DNA of 64,000 bases from CAYMAZ01 sp964526285 (GCA_964526285.1 CAZGIW010000008.1:5345-69344), one strand, 5' to 3'; shown: positions 54,301 to 62,344, numbered from the stretch's first letter. Notes: a model not told the origin generated them from the letters alone. Numbers and translations are program-made.

Positions 54301-57300
54301 CAATTGAACCTGCATGACCGGACAATGTCATGGTTCCTGTGGCTGAACCCAGGCAAATTTCTGTATTTGTACCTGTTACAGAACCTCCAACAGAAACGGG
54401 ATGAACTGTGATTGTATATGATGCAGAGTTAAGGGCTGTACATGTGCCACTTTGCACCACTGCTCTATACTCGTATGTGCCAGCGGCACCTGGAGTTTCT
54501 GAATGAATATTGTTAGTATTTGTAATATTTTGCCATGCTCCTGCATTGTACCTCCTTTCCCATCTGACAACTGAACCGGTATATCCGGAAAGAGTTAAGG
54601 TCCCTGTAGATTGACCAAGACATATTTCACTGTTTACACCTGATACAGAGCCTGCTACGGTTGCAGGATGAACTAAAACAGTAAATGCTGTTGAAAATGC
54701 AGCAGGACATGAGCCACTCTGTACCTCTGCACGATACTCCCAGTTTCCTGCAGAAGCAGGAACTTCACTATAAGTAGTTGCTGTATGTGCAATATCGTTC
54801 CATCCACCACCGTTAAGCTGCCTCTGCCATCTCAATACTGAACCTGTGTGACCAGACAATGTCAACGTTCCTGTATTTGAGCCAAGACATATTTCAGCAT
54901 TCACTCCATTTACATTGCCACCAACAGTTGCAGGGTCATTTGTCAATACAACAGCAGCTGATAGTGGAGATGTTTGTACACCCACAACTACTTGTCCTCT
55001 GTATGTACCATTGGCCAATCCTGTAAAATCACGGAACTGGGCATTGCCTGTCCATGAGTCTAAAATGGTTCCCACATCATCAGTGAGGTGGAAAGTTTGG
55101 TTGGTGTTTTCAGATGAGGTAACTCTCACTGTTCCTGTTGCGCAACCAGGAGTTGCTGAAACTGTAGCAACCGGACCAACAGAAGCATAAGTAAATTCTG
55201 GTTCAATAAGAATTGAACCATTTTCACCAAAAACATCAAAAAGCGAAAACCAATCCCCTGGTGTAGCTGTGCCTATGCTTATCCATGCACTGTTCGGATT
55301 ACCATCTCCACGAAACTGAGTAATAAAAGAACAAAACTGATGCGTTGTGTAATTATGACCTGCATCATAATTGAGTTCATATCCCACAAAGAAATCACCA
55401 GTTACATTCACAACCGGAGAAACAGGAATCGTATTATAAGAACCTTCTACAAAATCAGTAATTGGCAAGGTCGTTGTCCACAACACAGTACCCGGAGAGC
55501 CTGTAGATCCATCCCAAATGGTAATTGAAACATTTTTTCCAACACCTTGTGCACTATTAATAGCAATATCAATATTTGAAATCTCTCCTGCATAAGAATT
55601 GGTGAAAAAATCAGCATATTTATATATTTGATATGTTCCATCAGAACCATGTCCTGGAATTAATCCGTTAGTCCAATTATAAACAGCAAGACCATCCGTC
55701 TCGTACCAATTCGTAATATATTGCGTACCTCCAACAACAACATAACCTGTATCAGTTTTAGTATCATTACCATGTAAGTTTGCTGTATATAATGTTGTGT
55801 TATGATTACCAAGAGTATTGTATGTAATTATGGGAGGAGTTTGGCCTGAGTGTGATCCGGGAGTACCTCCATCGAAAGTCCATGTCCATGTTGCTGGAAT
55901 TCTTATGCTTTCGTCAAAATACTCAACAGTACCACCAAGCGGGATAAAAGGCTGATAATTTACAGTCTTTAAGTTTCCAGTTCCATAAAAATCAGAAACA
56001 GGTGGTCTTCCTACAACTTCTACATAATTGGTTTTTGTTTCTGTATCACTTCCTGCTGCATTGGCTGCAGTCAATGAAACATCATACCATCCTGCTACAT
56101 TATACTGTATTGTGGGATTCTGATCTGAAGCAGTTCCCGGAGTTCCTCCAGGCAATTGCCAACTCCAAACAATGGGATTATTTGTTGAGGCATCGTAGAA
56201 GGTCGTTGATTCTCCCTCAAATAAAGTAACATGTGTTGGAATGGCATCATCCACAATTGAGATATCATCAATGGCCATCTGATAACCATCTGTATATTGA
56301 TAAACAAAAGCTATTTTAATTGTTTTGTTCTGATAGGCAGCCAGACTTAATACTACTTCTGAAACATATTCATTGGTATTTGCTGCAGACCCGAGATTTG
56401 ACTGTATTGTTGTCCACACACCATCTGCAAGCACTTTCACATAATAATTTGTTTGCCACGAAGCATCACTAAACCACCAAGTCCAGTATCTGAGTTCAAG
56501 TCCTGTTGTATTTGGCAACACAATATCAGGAGAAATTGCCCATGTGAAATCGGGAGCTGTATATCCGGTAGCCATTGATCCAACACCAGTATGAACATAG
56601 TCCTGCCATGCAGCAAAACCATAATTTGCAGAATTGTTAAACCACATTGGGGCAACAGCATCTGTTACTGGATTATCATTTAAATTTGTTGTTCTTTTCT
56701 GAGTCCATCCTGCTGGTAAAGAACCATCTGTTGTGGCCTCTTCAAAACCTTCAAAATAAATTATATTTGGTAAAGTAAAATCTGCTACAGGGGCTAAAAT
56801 TGGATCAAATGTTATTCTGATATTTGGTCTGTTATTATCAATAGTTCCATTGCCTGTTGGAGCAGTATTCCCATTCCATCTCTGATGTCTGTTTGTTGAA
56901 GCTGTGAACCTCCAATCGCTAGTTCTGTCAGCATTATTCAAATCATGATTTGCCAACATAATCACCATAAGATTGTCAATTCCATTATATATAAAAGAAT
57001 TGTTAAGTACCAGGTCGTGCCAGCCAACAGCATTTGGAGTATACGTTCCGTCAAAAACCAAAACTGCATCAGAGATAATATTATCCACAGTTGTCGATGT
57101 GAGAGTTGAGGCAGTTGTATGTTTCATATATATCTTTACAGTTCTTAAATCTGCTTGTGATACATTAGCATACCAGGCTAAACTGGAAATCTGCCCACCA
57201 CCACCAATTTCAGCTGCAGTATAAATTGAAGCACTTCTTACAAATTTCGCCTGCGCAGTATTTCTCGAATTACACCCCATAGGGTACAAACTTCCTACTG

Positions 57301-59101
57301 TTCCTGTTCCAATAATCAGCGGATTGGTTGGAGGAAGTGGAGGGAGTGCTGATACAGTAATATAATTTACTTTGGTTTCAGTATCTGCCCCATAACTATT
57401 TGAAGATGTCAATGTTACAGTATATTGACCCGGGTCAATAAAAGTAATCTGGGGATTTCTTTGATTGGATGTAGCAGGAAATGCCCCTGTTATTGTCCAT
57501 GTCCATTGATTTGGTCCATTTGTAGAAAGGTCAGTAAACTGAACTGTTGTGCCTGCTACAATATTTGTTTGGTCAGCCACAAAATCAGCAACGGGAGGTG
57601 CACTCACCCATGTGGGATCCCAACCGTCCAGAAAAGCAGGGTCTGTTCCTGCTGGATCAAGCCAGGGACGCAGCTGAACATCAGATGTAGTGCCATTGGA
57701 AATCCAATGGTAATCAAATTTTCCGTAGAAGTCTGCAGAAGTTGGTGATGCACAAGTGGAAGATCCTCCTGTCAATGTACCAACCTGTCTGCCATGCTGA
57801 TTAAAAATCGGAGATCCTGAAGATCCTCCTTCTGTTACACCCCATCCGTTAGGATTGGAAGACCATACAACACGCCATGCAGAATTTGTAGCCATAACAT
57901 CTCCTCCAATATTCGGAGTAGAAGATGTCAGTTGAGCTGTAAATGTAGAAATCTTTTTCACATCACCGGCAGGGTGATGAATGCTTGCTCCTGATGTGGC
58001 ACCAACTGTTGATCTGTCCCAACCATTGTAAAACGGACTATATGAAAGAGGAACATTTGAGTTTAATTCAACTAGCTGAAAATCAGACCCATTCAAAATT
58101 TCATACCCTGACCTAAGAACACACCCTGTCATCATATCTGATGTGGGAGGAGTACCTGAACCACAATTTGGTCTTTCATAATTGAAATAAAACTGCCATA
58201 CATTGTGATCTGCAGCTGAAGCTACACCCCCGCAATGATAAGCTGTTAAAAAATAGGGAACCCCATTTTGAAGCGTATTATTAACAAGAGTTCCTGAGCA
58301 ATAGTACCAACTAGCCCCTTCACGGAATACCATATGAGCAACACCTCTTTTCTGGTCAGTATAATTGTCTCCAACAGGGGAACATACAATATCTACCTGA
58401 CAAGCTTGAGATGCTCCTGTTGCTGGCCTTGACTGATCAAAATATGTATAAACATCTTTATACATGTACATAAGCTCATCAATTCTGAAGTTAGTTTGAG
58501 GCTGATAGTTTGTAACAGGCACACCACCTGTTCTTAAAACAAATTCATTATATCCGGCATCAGGGATCCTGTCAATCAGATGACCTCCTGCTCCTTTCTC
58601 GATATATTCAATGATGATTGTAGATGATGGCAACAACCTGGTGCTAAACATCATTGAACTGTGATTATTTTCACTTGTAAATGCACCTGCTATCATTTGT
58701 TTATTTGCATCATAAACATACAGCTCTGCATTATCAGGCATATAAAAATCACTAAATACAACACCGAGTGCTTTTGCACTGTCAGAATGAAGCTGCACTC
58801 TCCACATCATATCTCCGTTTGGCATCAAAAGCCATTCTCCAAATTCAGTAATTCGCCTTCCAACCGGAACACTTAACCCTGCACGAGGGGCATATCCTCC
58901 TTGTTGTTTATAAAGGTCATCTTCCTGCTGAATAACATTCCAGTCAACTGCAGGATTAAATGTTTCAGTAATTGATACGGCCGGTGCATTTTTTTCGATT
59001 GACAAAGGCGTACCTGGTCTGCTAATTTGAGCATTTAAAGTAAAAGTCATTCCAATCACAAAAAGAAATGACAGAAACAAAGGGGTAATTGTTCTTCTCA
59101 T
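45374..59101 (-). CDS. giant T9SS-sorted trypsin-like protease with 34 Ig-like repeats
   Basis: A single 4575-codon frame. Signal peptide 1-25 (ends TLNAQ). Residues ~50-235 form a beta-rich prodomain. Residues ~236-500 are a trypsin-like serine protease of the lysyl-endopeptidase type: LTAYHCGG (His289), GSDFQLVEL (Asp340) and EGGSSGSPIF (Ser428) form the triad, with several Cys. A PKD domain (~500-590), a MAM/choice-of-anchor-like module (EGFEEATTDGSLPAGWT, ~779-980) and two more PKD domains (~970-1120) follow, then a beta module to ~1385. After it come 34 tandem ~89-residue Ig-like repeats (to ~4407), a PKD domain (YLWDFGDGNSSTDKHP) and a T9SS sorting domain (YVTIYPNPSDDGKF). It is presumably a surface-bound protease on a very long stalk; substrate unknown. 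Confidence 0.93.
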   Translation of the reverse strand: MRRTITPLFLSFLFVIGMTFTLNAQISRPGTPLSIEKNAPAVSITETFNPAVDWNVIQQEDDLYKQQGGYAPRAGLSVPVGRRITEFGEWLLMPNGDMMWRVQLHSDSAKALGVVFSDFYMPDNAELYVYDANKQMIAGAFTSENNHSSMMFSTRLLPSSTIIIEYIEKGAGGHLIDRIPDAGYNEFVLRTGGVPVTNYQPQTNFRIDELMYMYKDVYTYFDQSRPATGASQACQVDIVCSPVGDNYTDQKRGVAHMVFREGASWYYCSGTLVNNTLQNGVPYFLTAYHCGGVASAADHNVWQFYFNYERPNCGSGTPPTSDMMTGCVLRSGYEILNGSDFQLVELNSNVPLSYSPFYNGWDRSTVGATSGASIHHPAGDVKKISTFTAQLTSSTPNIGGDVMATNSAWRVVWSSNPNGWGVTEGGSSGSPIFNQHGRQVGTLTGGSSTCASPTSADFYGKFDYHWISNGTTSDVQLRPWLDPAGTDPAFLDGWDPTWVSAPPVADFVADQTNIVAGTTVQFTDLSTNGPNQWTWTITGAFPATSNQRNPQITFIDPGQYTVTLTSSNSYGADTETKVNYITVSALPPLPPTNPLIIGTGTVGSLYPMGCNSRNTAQAKFVRSASIYTAAEIGGGGQISSLAWYANVSQADLRTVKIYMKHTTASTLTSTTVDNIISDAVLVFDGTYTPNAVGWHDLVLNNSFIYNGIDNLMVIMLANHDLNNADRTSDWRFTASTNRHQRWNGNTAPTGNGTIDNNRPNIRITFDPILAPVADFTLPNIIYFEGFEEATTDGSLPAGWTQKRTTNLNDNPVTDAVAPMWFNNSANYGFAAWQDYVHTGVGSMATGYTAPDFTWAISPDIVLPNTTGLELRYWTWWFSDASWQTNYYVKVLADGVWTTIQSNLGSAANTNEYVSEVVLSLAAYQNKTIKIAFVYQYTDGYQMAIDDISIVDDAIPTHVTLFEGESTTFYDASTNNPIVWSWQLPGGTPGTASDQNPTIQYNVAGWYDVSLTAANAAGSDTETKTNYVEVVGRPPVSDFYGTGNLKTVNYQPFIPLGGTVEYFDESIRIPATWTWTFDGGTPGSHSGQTPPIITYNTLGNHNTTLYTANLHGNDTKTDTGYVVVGGTQYITNWYETDGLAVYNWTNGLIPGHGSDGTYQIYKYADFFTNSYAGEISNIDIAINSAQGVGKNVSITIWDGSTGSPGTVLWTTTLPITDFVEGSYNTIPVSPVVNVTGDFFVGYELNYDAGHNYTTHQFCSFITQFRGDGNPNSAWISIGTATPGDWFSLFDVFGENGSILIEPEFTYASVGPVATVSATPGCATGTVRVTSSENTNQTFHLTDDVGTILDSWTGNAQFRDFTGLANGTYRGQVVVGVQTSPLSAAVVLTNDPATVGGNVNGVNAEICLGSNTGTLTLSGHTGSVLRWQRQLNGGGWNDIAHTATTYSEVPASAGNWEYRAEVQSGSCPAAFSTAFTVLVHPATVAGSVSGVNSEICLGQSTGTLTLSGYTGSVVRWERRYNAGAWQNITNTNNIHSETPGAAGTYEYRAVVQSGTCTALNSASYTITVHPVSVGGSVTGTNTEICLGSATGTMTLSGHAGSIVRWERNIDGGGWTTIANTTTTHSETPGTAGSYQYRAVVKSGSCAETFSAAHTITVHPVSVGGTLNGVNTEICLGANTGTMTLSGHTGSVVRWQRRIDGGGWTNIANTTTSHSETPVLAGVYDYRVEVRSGNCTSVYSSLHTITVHPASVGGSVSAAATQICLGASTGTLTLSGHTGSIVRWERNIDGGGWTSIANTTTTHSETPGTAGSYQYRAVVQSGSCAETFSAAHTITVHPVSVGGTLNGVNTEICLGANTGTMTLSGHTGSIVRWQRRIDGGIWTNIANTTTTHSETPGTAGVYDYRVEVRSGNCTSVYSSLHTITVHPASVGGSVTAAATQICLGASTGTLTLSGHTGSIVRWERNIDGGGWTSIANTTTTHSETPGTAGSYQYRAVVQSGSCAESYSATHTITVHPVTVGGAVNGPNTQICLGESTGTMTLSGHTGSVVRWQRQLNGGGWTNITNTTTTHSEIPASEGLWEYRTEVQSGNCASEYSVVFAITVNPGSAGGTVSGANTEICLGLETGIMTLSGHTGTIVKWQKQLNGGGWTDISNTNTTYNETPLTAGVWEYRAVVQSGLCPEAYSTLHTITVYPVTVAGAVNGATTEICMGDPTGVMTLSGHTGSVVRWQKRVDGGVWTSITNTNTTYSETPSGTGVWDYRAEVKSGTCSNDFSTAHTITVYPATVAGSVTGVNSEICLGSSTGTMTLGGYSGTITKWQRSIDGGVWQDIAHVAATYSETPATAGIYEYRAAVQSGICGEAFSTSHSIEVHPLTVGGSVSGATTEICLGSSTGTMTLSGHTGTVVRWERSIDGGAWQNIVNTTTTHSETPGTAGNYQYRAVVQSGSCAVEYSSAHAMTVYPATVAGSVIGASTEICLGSATGTLTLGGYTGNIVRWQRQHNGGGWVNIVHTAATYSETPALSGVWEYRAVVQSGVCAEAFSAAHSITVHPVTVGGSVSGATTEICLGASTGAMNLTGHTGSVVRWERSIDGGAWQNITNTTTTHSATPGTPGVYQYRAVVQSGTCAVEYSSAHTITVYPATVAGSVTGASTEICLGSATGTLTLGGYTGNIVRWQRQHNGGGWVNIVHTAATYSETPALSGVWEYRAVVQSGVCAEAFSAAHSITVNPLTVGGSTSTGIVQIFIGQPTDNITLSGHTGSVVRWQKRHDGGPWTDIPFTGTVFSETPNLIGFWDYRAVVQSGVCSEEFSTFVQIEVLPSDAGGVIGGNSPICLGSNTGIMTLTGYSGSIVRWEKRVDGGAWSPIAHTLDTYSEVPSSSGIWDYRAVVFTTVELFSAPATIEVNPLTVGGTISGVADVCLGNTTGNLTLSGHTGTILKWQRQYNGGGWVDITHTGTIYSEVPALAGNYEYRAQVQSGVCAADFSTVHMLIVHPVTVGGNVTGVETEICIGSNTGTLTLGGYTGSIVKWQVSVDGGAWTDIAHTGATYSEVPASSGTYAYRAVVQSGSCGTANSTAHTITVHPATVAGAVTGPNTEICLGASTGTLTLGGYTGTILNWQVSVDGGAWTNIAHTNPTYSAVPGAAGTYAYRAVVKSGVCGEENSAEHTITVYPPVAGGNVTAATTEICLGQPTGTLTLSGHSGTIVKWQRQINAGGWVDIPHTGATYSEVPALAGTYEYRAQLESGSCGTAFSGIHTITVYPVTAGGSVSGANTEICLGNSTGTLTLSGYTGTIVKWQKQLNGGGWTDISHTGATYSEVPGTAGVWEYRAEVQSGICGTQFSSAHTITVYPVSVGGNVAGANTEICVGSSTGTMTLSAHTGTIVRWERSVDGGAWQNIVNNSTTHSETPGTAGTYVYRAVIQSGVCNVTYSTTHTITVYPATVAGSVGGTLTELCLGTNTGTLTLSGHTGTIVKWQKQLNAGVWTDITNTTTTYSEVPSSAGTWNYRAVVQSGVCGQLESAMFTITVYPLTVGGNLTGPSTELCLGQSTGTMTLSGYAGSIVKWQVSYNGGMWTDIPHTGATYSETPGLAGTYSYRAQIQSGTCGTALSTAHTITVYPMAVGGTVNPALTNIFLGDPTGTLTLSGHSGTITKWQKQHNGGGWVDITHTGVTYSETPALSGTWEYRVVISSGVCTSQYSSIATVIVDGADPGTLSGGNSPICFGASTGLMSLTGYTGTIIRWEKSLDGGAWMPITHTANFYFETPSAPGTWQYRAVVMGVSEMFSNAVTIVVDPPLNTGTLSGGGTICVGASTPLMTLSGYSENIVKWEYRFNGGTWTDILHTGATYSEVPATAGLYEYRVFVESGSCGTAYSDVVSVTVDPALAAGVLTNGGVTICEGSQTPVLTLTAYSGNIVKWQKSDDGAIWTDISHTSNTYQEIPSSTGTWYYRVVVESGACGTANSTVQFVSVDPATDAGTLAGLNTQICIGAPTGLMTLSGYEGNIVQWQYRFDGGVWTDITHTSSTYNETPLLAGTYEYRVEVQSGVCGAEYSNIWLIDVYPTVVAGFVDGTTSICEGYSTGILTLTGYTGNVVRWQKSDDGVNWTDIAHTADTYSEIPVSAGVWHYRAEVESGTCGSAYSVAAIVTVDETTVAGVLSAVMTDICLGADTDVMTLSAYTGSVVKWQYRVDGGSWIDIAVTNDVYTDTPATSGLYEYRVEVQNGACDELTSNIVAINVHALPVAGTLSASNSAICENESTGLMTVSGYTGTIVQWQKRLNAGTWIDIAHTANTYSEVISTPGTWDFRVEIGSGSCGSTSTNMVTIQVGSTTIPGIIDGNETEICLGESTDIMVVTGFTGSVVGWQKRVNMGAWIDIPMSNSPTYTEVPNQAGTWHYRAIVQSGSCASGYTDPYEIEVFAVPEAEFTYAITNYTVSFINTSTNATSYLWDFGDGNSSTDKHPIHTYTSSGMKTVTLTAYNGICEDEFSLTLSITVSVHEFDNDSYVTIYPNPSDDGKFNISFMVDGKYTEFDIVIYDITGRIIYSENVSNITNGTVHPVSLTDTAAGAYRIRFVSTEGQFEKLLIIQ
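45881..54940 (-). repeat. array of 34 Ig-like repeats, ~267 bp each
   Basis: Each unit encodes about 89 residues: VxPxxVGGxVxGxxTEICLG, then TGTxTLSGHTGxIVxW, then GGWxxI, a Ser/Thr-rich loop, SETPxxAGxYxYRAxVQSGxC and xxxTIT. A Cys in EICLG and a second in QSGxC are present in most units and could form a disulfide in each. The first unit starts near 54940 and the last ends near 45881, ~9.06 kb in all. Neighbouring units differ by 5-40%, so they are a mix of old and recent duplicates. Confidence 0.92.
50936..51741 (-). repeat. recent two-unit duplication inside the Ig-like array
   Basis: Units 13 (~51470-51741) and 15 (~50936-51207) are almost identical in DNA over about 255 bases (I count about three differences), with the shift of 534 bases (two units). 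The units between (12 and 14) are also close. The pattern marks a recent expansion by two-unit blocks. Confidence 0.85.
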
Positions 59102-59732
59102 AACACTGTAAAATTTAATTAATTATTTTATGATTATTCTCTTTTTTTTCTTGTAAAGGGTTTTTTGTCAAAGCAACATATTTCAGACACTGGCAAAATA
59201 GAATTCGTTGCATATAAATTATTTATTATTTGATTTATCAACCGACAAATTTACAACTCAAATGTTTCCATCCGGTTCATGTTCGGCACAAAACTTTTTC
59301 TCTGGTATCAAATTAAAATATTCACACATCAATATATGTGCATATGTTATGATAAAAGATAAAAGACAAAAGAATAATAGAACATTTGAACATTTGAAGT
59401 GAGAAGTTTTTCTTCGTTTATATGTAATTCGTAAAATTCATTATTCGCCATTAGTAGAGGGAATTAGTAATAAAGATAAAAGACAAAAGAATAATAGAAC
59501 ATTTGAACATTTGAAGTGAGTTCTCCGTCATTCTTCGAATTATGGAGAATTCCCCCTTCATTTTCTTCGAAAATTTCTGGGGATCTAAAAAAAGTAAGAA
59601 GTTTTTCCCGTTAATATGTCCCAAAAGGATTACAATGTGATGGAATTGGCTTACATTTTAAAATTAATAACAATTACCCTTTTTCAAAAAAAGTTGTAAT
59701 TTAGTTGAGAATTTAAAAAAAATCACTGAAAA
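59102..59732. other. 631-bp gene-free region with short direct repeats
   Basis: No supportable gene. The leader of the giant gene lies at its left end, where TTGCTTTG (minus strand, 59169-59176) is a weak -7 candidate. The 49-base direct repeat lies at 59355-59520. The right end has TAATTTAG (59697-59704), a one-mismatch -7 element for comM. Confidence 0.5.
59355..59520. repeat. 49-bp direct repeat, two copies
   Basis: 59355-59403 and 59472-59520 are identical over 49 bases, beginning AAAGATAAAAGACAAAAG and ending CATTTGAAGTGAG. A third, looser version (AAAAGATAAGAGAATAATTG) lies at 61282-61301 after comM. AT-rich, non-coding and of no known family. Confidence 0.8.
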
Positions 59733-61271
59733 ATGCTTGTTAAAACATACGGATACTCCATCTACGGCATCAATGCCATTCCAATTACTGTTGAAGTGCA
59801 CATGGACAACGGCATCCAGTTCCTTATGGTTGGTCTGCCCGATAGTGCTGTGAAAGAAAGTCATCAGAGAATTGATGCAGCGCTGAAAAACTCAGGCTAT
59901 CGCATACCGGGCAAAAAAATCACCATAAATCTTGCTCCTGCTGATATTCGCAAAGAAGGCTCTGCCTATGACCTTACAATTGCCCTTGCCATTCTCGGCG
60001 CTGACAATAAAATAAAAACCAATCTGCTTGAAAAGTATATCATCATGGGCGAACTTTCACTGGACGGAAGCATTCTCCCCATCAAAGGAGCTCTTCCAAT
60101 CGCAATTGAAGCCCTGAAAAACGGTTTTGAAGGATTCATTCTTCCCGAACACAATGCCAAAGAAGCAGGAATCATCAATGAACTGAAAGTATATGGAGTA
60201 AACAACATCAAAGAGGTGATTGCCATTTGCAACGGAAATCATGATATTCAGCCTGTGCAGGTTGATGTGAATGAAGTATTCCAGCAGCAATACAATGCCT
60301 ATGATTTGGATTTTGCCGATGTGAAAGGTCAGGAAAATGTTAAACGCGCTTTGGAAATTTCTGCTGCAGGTGGACATAATGTAATAATGATTGGCCCTCC
60401 CGGTGCCGGAAAGACCATGCTTGCCAAACGAATTCCTTCAATTTTGCCACCACTCACACTGGATGAAGCTCTTGAAACAACAAAAATTCATTCTGTGGCC
60501 GGCAAAACCATGAAATATTCATCGCTGATTACCACAAGGCCATTCCGCTCACCACATCACACATCCAGCGATGTAGCCATTGTTGGAGGTGGAACTTTTC
60601 CACAACCAGGAGAAATTTCTCTTGCACACAACGGAGTACTTTTTCTTGACGAACTGCCCGAATTTAAACGCACTGTTCTGGAAGTAATGCGTCAACCAAT
60701 TGAAGACAGGGTGGTAACCATATCAAGAGCGCGCTTTGCGGTTGACTATCCAGCCAGTTTTATGCTTATCGCATCTATGAATCCATGCCCATGCGGATAC
60801 TACAACCATCCCGAAAAAGATTGCACTTGCATGTCGGGTAGTGTGAAACGATACATTAACAGAATCTCCGGACCATTGCTTGACAGAATTGACATCCACA
60901 TTGAAGTTGTTCCCGTTCCATTCCGCGAATTGTCTGCAACTAAAGAAAGTGAAAACAGTGAAGAGGTGAGGAAAAGAGTTATCAAAGCCCGACAAATTCA
61001 GCAAATCCGCTATGAAAAATCAAAAGGAGTTTACTGTAATGCTCAAATCAGTTCAAAACAAATCAAAATGTGGTGCAAAATTTCTGATGCCTCACAGTCT
61101 CTGCTGAAAAATGCAATGGAACACCTGAGCCTGTCAGCAAGAGCCTATGACAGGATACTGAAAGTTGCAAGAACAATTGCTGATCTTGAACAAAGCGAAG
61201 ATATCAAACCCGAACACATTGCCGAAGCCATTCAATACAGAAGCCTTGACAGAGAGAACTGGGGAGGGTGA
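59733..61271 (+). CDS. comM: ComM/YifB family AAA+ ATPase (Mg-chelatase-like)
   Basis: 512 residues, the family length. Residues 1-~165 are the Lon-like domain (LPDSAVKESHQRIDAALKNS, INLAPADIRKEGSAYDLTIA, ELSLDGSILPIKGALPIAIE). From ~195 comes the AAA+ core: DVKGQENVKRALEISAAGGH, MIGPPGAGKTMLAKRIPSIL (Walker A), FRSPHHTSSDVAIVGGG, LFLDELPEFKRTVLEVMRQP (Walker B) and a Cys-rich insert CPCGYYNHPEKDCTC (likely Zn site). The C-terminus is the Mg-chelatase helical domain. In Vibrio ComM is a hexameric branch-migration helicase aiding integration of taken-up DNA; a similar role is likely here. Confidence 0.95.
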   Translation: MLVKTYGYSIYGINAIPITVEVHMDNGIQFLMVGLPDSAVKESHQRIDAALKNSGYRIPGKKITINLAPADIRKEGSAYDLTIALAILGADNKIKTNLLEKYIIMGELSLDGSILPIKGALPIAIEALKNGFEGFILPEHNAKEAGIINELKVYGVNNIKEVIAICNGNHDIQPVQVDVNEVFQQQYNAYDLDFADVKGQENVKRALEISAAGGHNVIMIGPPGAGKTMLAKRIPSILPPLTLDEALETTKIHSVAGKTMKYSSLITTRPFRSPHHTSSDVAIVGGGTFPQPGEISLAHNGVLFLDELPEFKRTVLEVMRQPIEDRVVTISRARFAVDYPASFMLIASMNPCPCGYYNHPEKDCTCMSGSVKRYINRISGPLLDRIDIHIEVVPVPFRELSATKESENSEEVRKRVIKARQIQQIRYEKSKGVYCNAQISSKQIKMWCKISDASQSLLKNAMEHLSLSARAYDRILKVARTIADLEQSEDIKPEHIAEAIQYRSLDRENWGG

Positions 61272-61332
61272 GGGAGATGATAAAAGATAAGAGAATAATT
61301 GAATAATAGAATACTCGAAGTTAGAAGTTAGA

Positions 61333-62181
61333 ATGAATAAGTGTTATTGGATAAAAAAAATTTGTGGAGGGTGGTTTTTAACACTGGCTTTTTCATATAG
61401 CAGTGCGTTTTCTCAGTTGCCCGGCAATCTGGTTCACACACCTGCAGATTCTTCATGGATGGTGCATGTTGTGGCAGGGGTTCCTTTTGATGATGATCCT
61501 TCGGATGACAATATCATTCTGCGTCCGCAATATGTGCTGAGTTATTGCAACACAAAAGGCACAGCCAACTGGGTAGCATGGGAACTGAACAGTTCATGGT
61601 TTGGTGACACTCCACGTCGCAAGGGAAAATTTCTCATTGACCCTCTCCTGCCCGATACCTTCTCCAGAATCAAACATGATGATTACACTCACAGCGGATT
61701 TGACAGGGGACACATTGTGAGAAGTGAAGAACGAACTGCAAGCGAAGAAGATAACCGATCAACCTTTTACATGACCAATGTGATGCCGCAAACTCCGGAT
61801 CTGAATCAGGGAGTTTGGCTGAAATTTGAATTGTTTTGCGAAGATCTTTGCAAAAAAGACAACAAAACTCTGTATGTATATTCAGGCGGGGTTTTTCACT
61901 CCGATTCTACTGTGAAAGGTGAAGGAAAAATAGCAGTCCCTGACTCCTGTTTCAAAATAATTTTGGTTCTTGACCAGGGACAAGGCATTGAATCAGTGAA
62001 CACATCTTCCACTGTTATCGCTGTTATGATGCCCAATACTGAAGGGGTCAGACGTGACAGTTGGAAACAGTTTATCACTACAGTAAGAAAAATTGAACAA
62101 TCAACCGGATATAACTTTTTCAGCACTTTGGATGAAGAACTTCAGGATTATCTGGAGAACAAGATGTTTTTTTATGACTGA
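61333..62181 (+). CDS. secreted DNA/RNA non-specific endonuclease
   Basis: 282 residues with a signal peptide (ends SSAFSQ) and a DRGH-type nuclease domain (NUC/EndA/Serratia nuclease family). SHSGFDRGHIVRSEERTASE-like region: FDRGH gives the general-base His; the metal-binding Asn is in FYMTNVMPQTPDLNQGVW. SWFGDTPRRKGKFLIDPLLP and VYSGGVFHSDSTVKGEGKIA fit the family. The Pro-Lys of the usual DRGHLAP is IVR here. It is predicted to work in the periplasm or outside, degrading nucleic acids for nutrients or against biofilm DNA. It follows comM by 61 bases on the same strand. Confidence 0.88.
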   Translation: MNKCYWIKKICGGWFLTLAFSYSSAFSQLPGNLVHTPADSSWMVHVVAGVPFDDDPSDDNIILRPQYVLSYCNTKGTANWVAWELNSSWFGDTPRRKGKFLIDPLLPDTFSRIKHDDYTHSGFDRGHIVRSEERTASEEDNRSTFYMTNVMPQTPDLNQGVWLKFELFCEDLCKKDNKTLYVYSGGVFHSDSTVKGEGKIAVPDSCFKIILVLDQGQGIESVNTSSTVIAVMMPNTEGVRRDSWKQFITTVRKIEQSTGYNFFSTLDEELQDYLENKMFFYD

Positions 62182-62300
62182 TAAAAACGAGCTGTCCATT
62201 ACTACTCATTAGTGTCTGGAAAATCCTTAAGCAATACAAAATACTGTAAAGCTCTCTCTTTACTTCGCATAAGCTTCTTTCAGCAAAAGTCATTGATTGC

Positions 62301-62331
62301 AAACCAAATCTGACCCATCAGATTTGGTTTT
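62301..62331. terminator. strong hairpin between convergent genes
   Basis: A perfect 13-bp stem AAACCAAATCTGA/TCAGATTTGGTTT with loop CCCA (62301-62330). It lies between the nuclease gene and the convergent exonuclease III gene, with T-rich ends on both strands. It probably acts as a bidirectional terminator, although the U-tract is short. Confidence 0.65.
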
Positions 62332-62344
62332 ACAACGTTTCTGA

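Noticed and set aside
45374..59101. Reading the 34 repeats as a CRISPR array or as non-coding satellite
   Set aside because: The units are ~267 bases, stay in one frame throughout, encode Ig-like beta domains and have no spacers.
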